A DNA stretch of 64,000 nt from Desulfatibacillum alkenivorans DSM 16219 (GTDB lineage: Bacteria; Desulfobacterota; Desulfobacteria; Desulfobacterales; Desulfatibacillaceae), in NCBI RefSeq assembly GCF_900142135.1, contig NZ_FQZU01000023.1, forward strand, positions 30,006 through 94,005. Direction: 5' to 3'. Position 1 is the stretch's first letter; each line of letters begins with the position of its first letter. Under the pieces are notes generated by a model. That model was given only the letters and a program-made list of their open reading frames with translations, was not told where the DNA came from and ran no database searches. Below, piece by piece: positions 36,470 to 44,635 of this stretch. The position numbers were made by a program, and so were the translations under genes.

Positions 36470-36979
36470 TCAGGTATACAAAAAGGCGGGCCCGTCCTCC
36501 TGTTCCGCGTGAGGATGAATCATGGCCAGATTGATTTCGTCGTGGCAGTAATCGCTGACCAAGGCCACGTTCCCCCCCGCCATTTGCCGGCGGATGCAAA
36601 AATTGAAATCCAGCAAATGGGAGTAAAACTGATCAAACACCCTGTTGGTGGTGTCCAGGGAAATCCGGCATTGGTTGTTAAGATGATGGGTTTGGGAAAA
36701 ATGGTGGATCATCAGATAAAAGGCCACGGCGGACATATATTTGCAATTCGTCCTTTTGGCCAATTCCGGATAAAACCGGGAGACGTGCAGGTTGTTTGCA
36801 AAGGTGTTCTGCGATAGCACCAGGGCCGACGATATGGTCTGGTGTTCGTCCAGGGTTTCGATAAAATACTCGGTGCACAAGCCTTCGTCATGGAAGGACA
36901 GGTCAAAACGCTCCAGGAACCTGGGCGTGTACTTGCTCATAAAAGGGGAGTGTGGATCGAAAAATGGTTTAAGGTGCAT
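36470..36979 (-). CDS. Uncharacterised protein, possibly a divergent GNAT-like fold
   Basis: I do not recognise this 169-residue protein. It has no signal peptide or membrane helix. It is rich in His and aromatic residues and includes several Cys. A stretch near the C-terminus, ISLDTTNRVFDQFYSHLLDF, resembles the last strand and helix of acetyltransferases (an N-x-x-x-x-x-FY-x-x-L-x-F pattern), so a GNAT-like fold is possible. No clear acetyl-CoA loop is visible. The start is uncertain; ATG 36940 is an alternative. The upstream SD is weak. Confidence 0.5.
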   Translation of the reverse strand: MHLKPFFDPHSPFMSKYTPRFLERFDLSFHDEGLCTEYFIETLDEHQTISSALVLSQNTFANNLHVSRFYPELAKRTNCKYMSAVAFYLMIHHFSQTHHLNNQCRISLDTTNRVFDQFYSHLLDFNFCIRRQMAGGNVALVSDYCHDEINLAMIHPHAEQEDGPAFLYT

Positions 36980-37334
36980 AACAGTCCGCCAGGGTACAGG
37001 TTAGGCCCCTGGACGGAGCGGTTGGCGGGACGAGAGTCTTTGCTTCCTATCCGTGGAGAGGTCGTAATTATATCGTCCTGATCGGTATGATCCTAATTGG
37101 CCGGCAAGTCAATGAAAATCGGATGTGATGATGGGAAGGGCGAGTTGCTTGTCTATGCAGGTCCGCTCTCGCGCCGTGCATCAAAAAATAGAATTTAACC
37201 ACCTGAAATCATACATTTTCAAAATATTGACACGGCTGCTAAACCATGGGCAGCCCTGGCAAAGCAGTATTATGCCGGGGCGGGGAGCGCATGTGGTTCA
37301 CCCTGTCAGCAACTGGAGTTCCACAATGCTTACG

Positions 37335-37540
37335 GAACGGGCGATCCATCCAAAACAAAGGCAGGAATCCAAACTGCACTGTTCGCCCGCCGGGCTTTCC
37401 TGATTTCGACGATTGTTTTCGGCCGCACAAAAAGAAAGCAGGCAAGCCCTGCCGCTACATTGCTTCTTGATTCCCGGCAGGTTGAATTTGATTTGCCGGA
37501 ACAGGCCCCTGGCGCCTGTCCAGGATGCGCTTTGCGCGTT
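37335..37540 (+). repeat. Dispersed 200-bp intergenic repeat, copy A
   Basis: Starts GAACGGGCGATCCATCCAAA, holds CTTTCCTGATTTCGACGATT and AGAAAGCAGGCAAGCCCTG, and ends GCGCTTTGCGCGTT. It aligns end to end with copy B at 44262-44462 and, reversed, with copy C at 26010-26356. Confidence 0.8.
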
Positions 37541-37599
37541 CCACGGCGCTCGCAGACGGGGCGGCTGCACAGTGCTTGCAACCCTTGTGGGCCCGAGCG

Positions 37600-37630
37600 C
37601 GCCCCGGCAAAACAGCCTCCTGCCGGGGCG
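37600..37630 (-). terminator. Hairpin after the thioredoxin gene
   Basis: CGCCCCGGCA (37600-37609) and TGCCGGGGCG (37621-37630) form a perfect 10-bp stem, loop 11 nt, 38 bp beyond the thioredoxin stop. No T-run follows on the minus strand. Confidence 0.45.
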
Positions 37631-37667
37631 TAAGCGGAAAATATACTGAAGTGCGCTTCCAGCCGCC

Positions 37668-38117
37668 CTACAGTTGATTTTGGATAAAATGAATGATCTG
37701 CTGCTTGGGCGCCGCCCCCACCAAACGGTCGATCTCCCGGCCGTTCTTGAACAGAATCATGGTGGGGATGCTCTGGGTTCTGAACCGGGACGCCGTGGCC
37801 GGATTGTTATCCACGTTCAGCTTCGCCACTTTGATCTTGCCGGCGTACTCCCTGGCGATCTCATCCAGGACGGGCGCCACCATCTTGCAGGGGCCGCACC
37901 AGGGCGCCCAGCAATCCAGGAGCACCGGAATAGGACAGGCGAGGACCTCGCTTTGGAAGCTCGCGTCGGTCACATCCACAGGGCGGTTGGTTGCCGAGGG
38001 CCCGGGCAGCCGGGTTTTGCACTTTCCGCAAACCGGGCGATCCTCCAGCCGGGAGGCCGGAACCCTGTTTTTGGCGCCGCAGGAACTACACGATATAATA
38101 ACGGAATTGTCGCTCAT
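37668..38117 (-). CDS. Thioredoxin 2-like protein with N-terminal zinc ribbon
   Basis: The 149-residue protein has Cys10/Cys13 (SCSSCG) and Cys30/Cys33 (VCGKCKTRL), a zinc ribbon as in TrxC. The thioredoxin domain follows, with active site WCGPC at Cys74/Cys77 and the cis-Pro segment SIPTMILFKNG. It reduces disulfides in the cytoplasm and, as in TrxC, may sense oxidative stress through the zinc site. ATG 38117 follows GAAGGGAGG. A longer open frame beginning at 38153 runs into the hairpin repeat and is rejected. Confidence 0.93.
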   Translation of the reverse strand: MSDNSVIISCSSCGAKNRVPASRLEDRPVCGKCKTRLPGPSATNRPVDVTDASFQSEVLACPIPVLLDCWAPWCGPCKMVAPVLDEIAREYAGKIKVAKLNVDNNPATASRFRTQSIPTMILFKNGREIDRLVGAAPKQQIIHFIQNQL

Positions 38118-38143
38118 AGTCGTCCTCCCTTCTTCGTGGGGGA

Positions 38144-38178
38144 ATGGGGTCAAACGTCAAACGTAGATTTGACCCCAT
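38144..38178 (-). repeat. Short GGGGTCAAA element forming a perfect hairpin
   Basis: Here both ends carry the motif: ATGGGGTCAAA at 38144-38154 pairs with TTTGACCCCAT at 38168-38178, an 11-bp perfect stem with a 13-nt loop. It lies between the MscS gene stop and the thioredoxin start, both minus strand. Confidence 0.85.
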
Positions 38179-38208
38179 AGGTTTCTTTCCCCGCGAATCC
38201 GTGCGCAG

Positions 38209-39030
38209 TTATTCCGAAGTTTGTTGATACAAATGCACGTCCCTTTGGGGATACGGAATGCCGATGCCTTCCGCGTCCAGGCGCTTTTTGATGTTTTCCA
38301 TGTAGGAAAAGTAGACCGGCCAGTAGTTTTCGGTTTTCACCCACGGCCGAACCACCCAGTTCACGCTGTTGTCGGCAAGTTCAAGGACGCCCACGAACAA
38401 CTCCGGGTTTTTCAGCACCCTGTCATCTTTGAGGATTTCGTCCGTCAGGACCTTCCTGCAATGCTCCACGTCCGCGTCGTAGCTCACGCCGATGACAAAA
38501 TCCACCCGCATGGTGGGCTTGGCGGAATAATTGATGATGTTATCGCCCGTCAGGACGGAGTTGGGAACGATGACGGTTTTGTTGTCCGGAGTTTTGAGCT
38601 TGGTGGTGAAAATATGGATGTCCTCCACAACGCCGGAAACCCCGCCCCCATCGATCCTGTGCCCCACTTCAAAAGGCCGGAAGATGATCATCAGCACCCC
38701 GGCCGCGAAGTTGGACAAGGACCCCTGGAGCGCCAGGCCGATAGCCAGGCCGGCGGCGCCCAATATGGCGATGAAGGAGGTGGTTTGGATGCCCAATTGG
38801 TTGAGGGCCGCCACGATGACGAAAATCAGGAGCCCGATGTATGAGATGTTGCTGACAAAGGAAACCAGAGTGGCGTCCACTTTGGCTTTTGTCATGAGGT
38901 TGACTATCATCGTGCGCAGGAACTTGGATATCCAGCGCCCCAGGATGAAAATCAACAACGCCGCAACGATTTTCAGGCCGTATAACGTAAGCAACTCCTG
39001 AGCCTTGGCGAGGATCACTTCAATGTCCAT
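38209..39030 (-). CDS. Small-conductance mechanosensitive channel, MscS family
   Basis: The 273-residue protein has three N-terminal membrane helices. It has the MscS pore and vestibule signature LGAAGLAIGLALQGSLSNFAAG with a conserved Gly/Ala pattern, followed by PFEVGHRI. The C-terminal cytoplasmic domain includes VPNSVLTGDNIINYS. It opens under membrane tension to release solutes during osmotic downshock. AAAGGA lies before the ATG. Length matches E. coli MscS (286). Confidence 0.94.
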   Translation of the reverse strand: MDIEVILAKAQELLTLYGLKIVAALLIFILGRWISKFLRTMIVNLMTKAKVDATLVSFVSNISYIGLLIFVIVAALNQLGIQTTSFIAILGAAGLAIGLALQGSLSNFAAGVLMIIFRPFEVGHRIDGGGVSGVVEDIHIFTTKLKTPDNKTVIVPNSVLTGDNIINYSAKPTMRVDFVIGVSYDADVEHCRKVLTDEILKDDRVLKNPELFVGVLELADNSVNWVVRPWVKTENYWPVYFSYMENIKKRLDAEGIGIPYPQRDVHLYQQTSE

Positions 39031-39432
39031 GGTATATTATCCTTTCTAAAAAAAATTATTGGCGGGAACCTTCGCCCTAATATAGGCCAAGCACCGGGGT
39101 TATGAAAAGGCCCGATTTGATAAAATTTGACATTTGCTGGAATTTTCATCAATTATGGTTATGTAGGAATTTTTATGGTTTTATGTGAAGTAATGGGGGC
39201 TTGCATGTTTTTTTATGGGATCTGGGTCTGACTGCAATTTTGGAAAAAATAATCCTTCTTAAAAAGAGTGCCTTGACCTTTCAGGACTTTGGGGCCTAAA
39301 ATAGACGATGCTATGCTGAATGATATGATACGAAATATTAACGAACGAACTCGTTTATATTTTTGAAGCAAGAAACGCGTGTAAACGCAATTATCTACCC
39401 CCAAAAACGGTTTTTTTAGAGGAGGACCGATT
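39031..39432. other. Divergent intergenic region
   Basis: This 402-bp region separates divergent mscS and the vWA-OmpA lipoprotein gene. It is AT-rich, with long T/A tracts at 39040-39060 and 39180-39210. GGAGGA sits just before the plus-strand ATG. I see no gene and no clear operator. Confidence 0.45.
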
Positions 39433-40566
39433 ATGAAGAAGCTGATGTGGATGCCGTTGATCGCCCTGGTCGTGCTTGCCATGGTAAGCGGCTGCGCTAT
39501 GAAACAGCCAGCCCCCGCCCCTTTTAAGGTGTGCGACCTGAACGCCAAAATGGGCGAGTACACGCAAAAAGTGGACAACTTTTTGGTGATCCTGGATAAA
39601 TCCGGATCCATGCGCGGCGGGGATCTGGAATCCGCTGTAACCACCTTGCGGCACATGAACCAGACCATTCCCGACCTGGATCTCCAGGCCGGCCTGCGCA
39701 CCTTTGGAAGCATTTGCCCCTTTTCCAAAGTCAGCAAATTGGAATACGGCATGACCCAGTACGTAACCAAGGAAATGTGCGGCGCCCTGGCGGCCCAGAA
39801 AAAGGCCAGCGGCGACAGCCCCATGGACCTGGCTCTTTTGGGCGCAGCGGACGACCTTGTCAAAACAAACGGCTCCACCGCCGTTATCCTGGTTAGCGAC
39901 GGATACAAGAACGCCATGGACGCTGCAGCGGCTGTAGCGGCGGCCAAAGATTTGAAAAGCCGTTACATGAACAAGGTGTGCATATACACCATCCAGATCG
40001 GCTCCGATCCTACCGGCAAAGCTATTTTGGAGAAAATCGCCAAGGCCGGCGGATGCGGCTTCTCCATCAACGCCTCTGAAATCGCCGACGGGGACGCCAT
40101 GTGCGATTTCGTGACCAAGGTCTTTCTGAAGAAATCCGACAAACCCTTGGACAGCGACGGCGACGGCGTGTACGACAGCGCTGACAAGTGCCCCGGCACT
40201 CCCAGGGGCGCCGACGTCAACAAGGTGGGCTGCTGGATCATCAAAGACCTGGAATTTGATTTTGACAGCTATGAAGTCAAAAAGGAATACCAGCCCTGCA
40301 TCAAAAAGATCGTTGCCATCCTTCGCGCCAACCCCGGCCTCAAGCTGATTGTGGAAGGCCATACGGACAACAAGGGCTCCAAAGCATACAACGAGCAGCT
40401 TTCCCTGTATCGCGCCGACGCGGTGATCGACAGCCTGGTGGGCAAAGGCATCATGCCGGAACGCCTGTCCGCCAAGGGTTACGGCTTCTCCAAGCCTGTG
40501 GCCTCCAATGATACGGAAGAAGGACGCGCCCGGAACAGAAGGGTCCAACTGACTCCCGTTTTTTAA
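39433..40566 (+). CDS. OmpA-family lipoprotein with vWA domain
   Basis: The 377-residue protein has a lipobox (VSGC) after MKKLMWMPLIALVVLAM, so it should be lipidated. A von Willebrand factor A domain (about 45-225) has the MIDAS-type DKSGSM at about 55. A short DSDGDGVYDSADKCPGTP motif (thrombospondin type 3-like, Ca-binding) follows at about 238. The C-terminal OmpA peptidoglycan-binding domain (about 265-375) has VEGHTDNKGSKAYNEQLS. It probably bridges outer membrane and peptidoglycan and may bind a partner through the vWA domain. A terminator follows at 40592. Confidence 0.93.
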   Translation: MKKLMWMPLIALVVLAMVSGCAMKQPAPAPFKVCDLNAKMGEYTQKVDNFLVILDKSGSMRGGDLESAVTTLRHMNQTIPDLDLQAGLRTFGSICPFSKVSKLEYGMTQYVTKEMCGALAAQKKASGDSPMDLALLGAADDLVKTNGSTAVILVSDGYKNAMDAAAAVAAAKDLKSRYMNKVCIYTIQIGSDPTGKAILEKIAKAGGCGFSINASEIADGDAMCDFVTKVFLKKSDKPLDSDGDGVYDSADKCPGTPRGADVNKVGCWIIKDLEFDFDSYEVKKEYQPCIKKIVAILRANPGLKLIVEGHTDNKGSKAYNEQLSLYRADAVIDSLVGKGIMPERLSAKGYGFSKPVASNDTEEGRARNRRVQLTPVF

Positions 40567-40591
40567 TTAGACCTTTTTGTTGCATAATTTC

Positions 40592-40635
40592 AGGGCAGGT
40601 TGCGCGTCCGCGGGCAGCCTGCCCTTTTCTCTTTT
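40592..40635 (+). terminator. Terminator after the vWA-OmpA gene
   Basis: AGGGCAGG at 40592-40599 pairs with CCTGCCCT at 40618-40625, followed by TTTCTCTTTT. It lies 25 bp after the stop codon. Confidence 0.75.
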
Positions 40636-40714
40636 AAGTGACGCGCCGGCGCTGGCCGCCAGCCGGAGCATTTTCCCGCAACTACCGGTTCCCATTCCAA
40701 TAAAGGTATATGCC

Positions 40715-43700
40715 ATGAATCCCATTGCCCGCTGGAAACAACTGTCCCGACTCAAAAAAATCTTTATTATCATTTTAGGACTGGTGACCGCATACACGAT
40801 TATAGGCTTTGTCCTGATCCCCGCGCTCATAAAATGGGGCGTGGTCCGTACTATAGAAAAGGATTACGGCCGAAAAGCCTCCATTGAAGACGTCGCTTTC
40901 AACCCCTATGGCCTGACCTTGAGGGTGGACGGCTTCACCATTCTCGACCCGGACGAAACCGCCTTTGTTTCCTTCGGCGGCCTGTCCGTGGACGTCAAAG
41001 TTTGGGATTCCATTACCAGCATGGCTGCCGTGGTGGGGGAAGTGGACCTTGAAAATCCCCTGGTCCGCGTGACCATGAATGAGGACGGTGCGTTCAACTT
41101 CGCCGATTTGATTCCCGCAAGCAATCCCGAAGCCAATGCCCCTGAAGAAAACAACGAAGAGCAGGAAAAAAAGCCGCCCAGGTTTTCCCTGGACATCCTT
41201 TCCGTCAGCGGCGGCAATATTGTTTTTGTTGATAAGCAAAAAGATGCAACCCATAAGATTATCGATTTGTTCGTAGCGGTCCGGGGCGTTTCCGGCCTGC
41301 CCGGCGACCTGGACAAGCCCGTTGAAATCAACCTGGAAGCCAGCATCAACGGCGCCCCCCTGACGGTTGAGGCCGAAAGCCTGATTTTCGATCCCAACCT
41401 GAAATCCTCGGCCGGCGTGTCTTTCCGGGATATCAGCGCGGCGCCCTACAAGGCCTACATCCCGGCCATAGAGGGCAGAACCCTGGTTACAGCCAAGACG
41501 CAGGTGTATGCGGCCATTCAATACTCCATGGAGGAGTCCGGCGCCCATAACCTGGCTGTCCGCAATCTCAAGGTCTCGGACACGCTCCTGGCGTGGAAGG
41601 ATTCCTTTAACGACCCGGAACAGCCGGAAATCCGCGGGCCTTACCAGATTTCCCTGGGCAAGTTCTCCCTGGGAATGGACGTGCTGGTTAAAGACCCGGC
41701 GGCCGCAGACGTCCTTGTGAAAGACGCAGACGCCTCCCTGGATAATTTGCAGTTGTTCGCCCAGAACGGCGCTTTGAAGCTGGCGGGCGTGGAGCATTTT
41801 GACGTCCAGGACGCCAAAGCGGACATGGCCGCCCTGAAAGCCTCCGTGGGCGCCGTAAACACCAACGGCGGATGGTTCGCCGCCGCCCTGGAACCATCCA
41901 AGCGCATAAACATAACCCGGATGATCGAGCTTTCGGCAAAGGAAGCGGTGGAAGAAATCGCTGCAGCGGCGTCTGAAGCCGCCCCGAAGGAAGTCCGGCA
42001 GGATGTTCACGTGGATGCCTCCGAACCTCCCGCGGAAGAAGTCAAGGAGGACGCCGCCGCCCAAACAGCCGTTGCGGAAGCCCCGCAGGAGCCTGTCAGG
42101 GAGGATGCCCCGGATCAGGCCCCCGCAACAGAGCCCGTCCCTGCTCCTGAGCTTGCCAAGCAAGGCCCTGTCTGGACCGCGGAACTGGCTGCTTTAAACC
42201 TGGATGACTACAACTTCACCTTCAAGGATCTTTCCATGGCGGACCCGGTCAGCCTGGAAGTCGCCGGCATGTCCGTCAAGGTGCGGGACTTTTCCACGGC
42301 GCCCGGCGCCAAAACCGGCGTGTCTTTCTTAATGAATGTCAACGAACGGGGCGTAATCAGCGGAACCGGAGAGATCAGCCTGGATCCCATCGCTTCGGAG
42401 CTGGAAGTGCATTGCCAAAATACGGGGCTTGTCTTTCTCACCCCCTATCTCCAGGAATACGTGGATGCGTTGCTTAAAGGAGCGGATTTTACGCTGAAAG
42501 GCAAGACGACCTTCGCCATGCAGGACGACGTCCCTCGTGCGACCTTTCAAGGCGACGTCATGGTTTCGGGCTTTGACTTTGAAACCCGCAAGGAATCCAA
42601 CCTGGCCGACTGGGACGTCCTGTCCGTCAAAGGCATTTCCGTGCAGACCGAGCCTCTTAGCGCCAGCGTCGAGGAAATTCATCTGAAAGACCTCAAATCC
42701 TGGGTCATCCTGGAGGAGGACGGCAGCATCAACTACGCCAACCTCATGAAAAAACCCGAGGATGTTGCGCAGGATATGGCCGCCGCCGAGACGGAGGAAG
42801 CCCAGGAAGCGTCTCCGTCCGAGGATGACGCCCAACCCCTGGAACTGCCGGATATCCAGGTGAAGCGCATTGTGCTGGAAAACGGCGTGGTCTATTTTCA
42901 AGACCGAAGTATAAAACCCCGTTTCACCACGCAGTTGGACGCCCTCAACGGAACCATCACCACCATCAGCAGCAATCCGGACGCCAAGGCAACCATTGAA
43001 ATGACCGGCAAGCTGGATAATCATGCGCCGTTGAACATCACCGGCTGGGCCAAGCCCCTGACCATACCGCCCTCGGGCAAGGTGGTGTTCGGATTTAAAA
43101 ACATCGAAATGGCGCCGCTCTCCCCATACACGGCTAAATACATCGGGTATCGCCTGAGTAAAGGCAAACTGACCCTGGCCCACGAATATCTTTACCAGGG
43201 AGGCCTGATCGACGGCGATAACCTGATCGTCATTGACCAGCTCACCCTGGGGGAAAAGGTGGACAGCCCGGACGCCATCAAGGCGCCCATCGAACTGGCC
43301 CTGGCCCTGCTGAAAGATCCCCAGGGAAGGATCGAGCTGCCGGTGCCGGTCTCGGGCGACCCCAGCAATCCCGAGTTCAAGCTGGGCAAGGTCATCAGCA
43401 AGGCCCTGGCAAACGTGATCATCAAGGTCATTACGTCTCCGTTCGCCGCTTTGGGCGCCCTGGTTGGCGGCGGCGAGGAACTGGCCTTTGTGGAATACCA
43501 GCCGGGCTCCACCGCGCTTTCCCCGGATGAATTGGATAAGCTGGACAAATTGGCCAAGGCCCTTCAGGAGCGACCCCTGCTTAAGCTGGACATCCAGGGG
43601 CTGACCAATCCCGATGCAGACAGGGAAGCCCTCACCCAGGCCCGGTACACCGCTCTTCTGGCTTCCGTCAAAAAAGCGTCCATGGGCAAAGCCGGGCAGG

Positions 43701-44035
43701 ATACCCCGCTGGACCAGATTCAAATTGCGGACGAAGAGCGTGAGGAGATTGTCTGGAAAGCCTATAAAGACGCCGAATTTGAAAAAGAGAAAACCGCCCT
43801 GGGCCTGGTCAAGAAAATTGAAGTCCCGGACATGGAGGCCATGCTCATTAAATCGGTTACGCCGTCGGATGAGGAGTTGGTGCAAATGGCCTGGCAACGC
43901 GCCCAGGCGGCGAAAGACGTCTTGCTGAACGAAATGCAAATCGACCCGGCCCGCGTTTTTATTGTGGAGCCTCCGGCCCTGGACGGCCTGGACGACAAAA
44001 CCAGCCTCTGCCGCGCGGAGTTCTCGCTGAAATAA
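40715..44035 (+). CDS. Large DUF748 / AsmA-like protein
   Basis: The 1106-residue protein begins with an N-terminal membrane helix (about 20-42). Long beta-rich repeats typical of DUF748/AsmA-like proteins follow, with repeated phrases such as LDILSVSGGNIVFVDKQ and VKRIVLENGVVYFQDRSIKP. Two acidic Ala/Pro/Glu-rich linkers lie at about 419-485 and 685-715. Near 925-985 an OmpA-like segment VEYQPGSTALSPDELDKLD is visible. Such proteins form elongated periplasmic bridges implicated in lipid transport or outer-membrane integrity. ATG 40715 is chosen; an upstream in-frame start at 40577 lies before the hairpin terminator. Confidence 0.85.
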   Translation: MNPIARWKQLSRLKKIFIIILGLVTAYTIIGFVLIPALIKWGVVRTIEKDYGRKASIEDVAFNPYGLTLRVDGFTILDPDETAFVSFGGLSVDVKVWDSITSMAAVVGEVDLENPLVRVTMNEDGAFNFADLIPASNPEANAPEENNEEQEKKPPRFSLDILSVSGGNIVFVDKQKDATHKIIDLFVAVRGVSGLPGDLDKPVEINLEASINGAPLTVEAESLIFDPNLKSSAGVSFRDISAAPYKAYIPAIEGRTLVTAKTQVYAAIQYSMEESGAHNLAVRNLKVSDTLLAWKDSFNDPEQPEIRGPYQISLGKFSLGMDVLVKDPAAADVLVKDADASLDNLQLFAQNGALKLAGVEHFDVQDAKADMAALKASVGAVNTNGGWFAAALEPSKRINITRMIELSAKEAVEEIAAAASEAAPKEVRQDVHVDASEPPAEEVKEDAAAQTAVAEAPQEPVREDAPDQAPATEPVPAPELAKQGPVWTAELAALNLDDYNFTFKDLSMADPVSLEVAGMSVKVRDFSTAPGAKTGVSFLMNVNERGVISGTGEISLDPIASELEVHCQNTGLVFLTPYLQEYVDALLKGADFTLKGKTTFAMQDDVPRATFQGDVMVSGFDFETRKESNLADWDVLSVKGISVQTEPLSASVEEIHLKDLKSWVILEEDGSINYANLMKKPEDVAQDMAAAETEEAQEASPSEDDAQPLELPDIQVKRIVLENGVVYFQDRSIKPRFTTQLDALNGTITTISSNPDAKATIEMTGKLDNHAPLNITGWAKPLTIPPSGKVVFGFKNIEMAPLSPYTAKYIGYRLSKGKLTLAHEYLYQGGLIDGDNLIVIDQLTLGEKVDSPDAIKAPIELALALLKDPQGRIELPVPVSGDPSNPEFKLGKVISKALANVIIKVITSPFAALGALVGGGEELAFVEYQPGSTALSPDELDKLDKLAKALQERPLLKLDIQGLTNPDADREALTQARYTALLASVKKASMGKAGQDTPLDQIQIADEEREEIVWKAYKDAEFEKEKTALGLVKKIEVPDMEAMLIKSVTPSDEELVQMAWQRAQAAKDVLLNEMQIDPARVFIVEPPALDGLDDKTSLCRAEFSLK

Positions 44036-44046
44036 CGCGTGGGAGG

Positions 44047-44078
44047 ATGGGGTCAAATCTACGTTTGACGTTTGAGCC
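44047..44078 (+). repeat. Short GGGGTCAAA element, plus orientation
   Basis: Core GGGGTCAAATCTACGTTTG then ACGTTTGAGCC, 12 bp after the DUF748 stop codon. Confidence 0.85.
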
Positions 44079-44261
44079 CCGGCGCGGGATTTTTGGAGAG
44101 GATTTGGTGATTCATTTGTTGGGTTTCGCGGAAAGAGAAAGCCAGTAAAAAGCGACCCGGCAAGTGGCAGATGATGGGCTTCCAATATGCCCTTTTGACT
44201 GGGCGCGTCAGCGCAATAAGTGCGACCTGTTTGTTGTTAGAAATCAGAAGGTTACTGCGAA

Positions 44262-44462
44262 CGAACGATCCACCCAAAACGAAAAAATGAATTCAATACA
44301 TTCTTTCCGCCCGCCGGCCTTTCCTGACTTCGACAATCTTTCCCGGTTGCGCAAAAAGAAAGCAGGGCAAGCCCTGAACCTACATCGCCCTTTGAAGCCT
44401 GACAGGTTGATTTCGGTTGTAGGGGCAGGGTTTCCCTGCCCAAAAAGCGCTCTGCGCGTTTC
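44262..44462 (+). repeat. Dispersed 200-bp intergenic repeat, copy B
   Basis: Begins GAACGATCCACCCAAAAC, contains CTTTCCTGACTTCGACAATC and AGAAAGCAGGGCAAGCCCTG, and ends GCGCTCTGCGCGTT. Closest match to copy A at 37335. Confidence 0.8.
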
Positions 44463-44463
44463 A

Positions 44464-44553
44464 AAATGTACGGCGCCTCATTGGTCGATATTGAGTAATA
44501 ACGCGGCAGGAATTCAAGCTAACATGTAGATTCAGGGCTTGCCCTGCTAATGG
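44464..44553 (-). repeat. Inverted partial copy of the 200-bp repeat
   Basis: AATGTACGGCGCCTCATT at the left and TTCAGGGCTTGCCCTGCT at the right match the outer part of copy C (26046-26135), but in opposite orientation to copy B beside it. The two AGGGC..GCCCT cores at about 44362 and 44540 thus face each other. Confidence 0.7.
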
Positions 44554-44635
44554 ACGCTCTGCACATCAAGGGCGTCCGCGGCGAACCCATAGCAACCTCC
44601 CAGCGCCCCCCTTATTGTCCAACGCCTTCCCAAAA

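Larger units (their letters stand above)
36980..37667. other. Long intergenic region with dispersed repeat
   Basis: This 688-bp stretch has no credible gene. It holds copy A of the 200-bp repeat family at 37335-37540. A perfect 10-bp hairpin, CGCCCCGGCA to TGCCGGGGCG, lies at 37600-37630 just past the thioredoxin stop. Open frames here follow the repeat. Confidence 0.5.
44036..44635. other. Long intergenic region with several repeats
   Basis: This 600-bp convergent region has no credible gene. It contains the short GGGGTCAAA element (44047-44078), a TTTGTTGGGTTTCGC fragment at 44116 similar to 63482, copy B of the 200-bp repeat (44262-44462) and an inverted partial copy (44464-44553). Confidence 0.5.

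Noticed and set aside
40577..40714. Extended N-terminus of the DUF748 protein
   Set aside because: The extension overlaps the terminator hairpin of the preceding gene and lacks a ribosome site; ATG 40715 starts directly at the conserved anchor helix.
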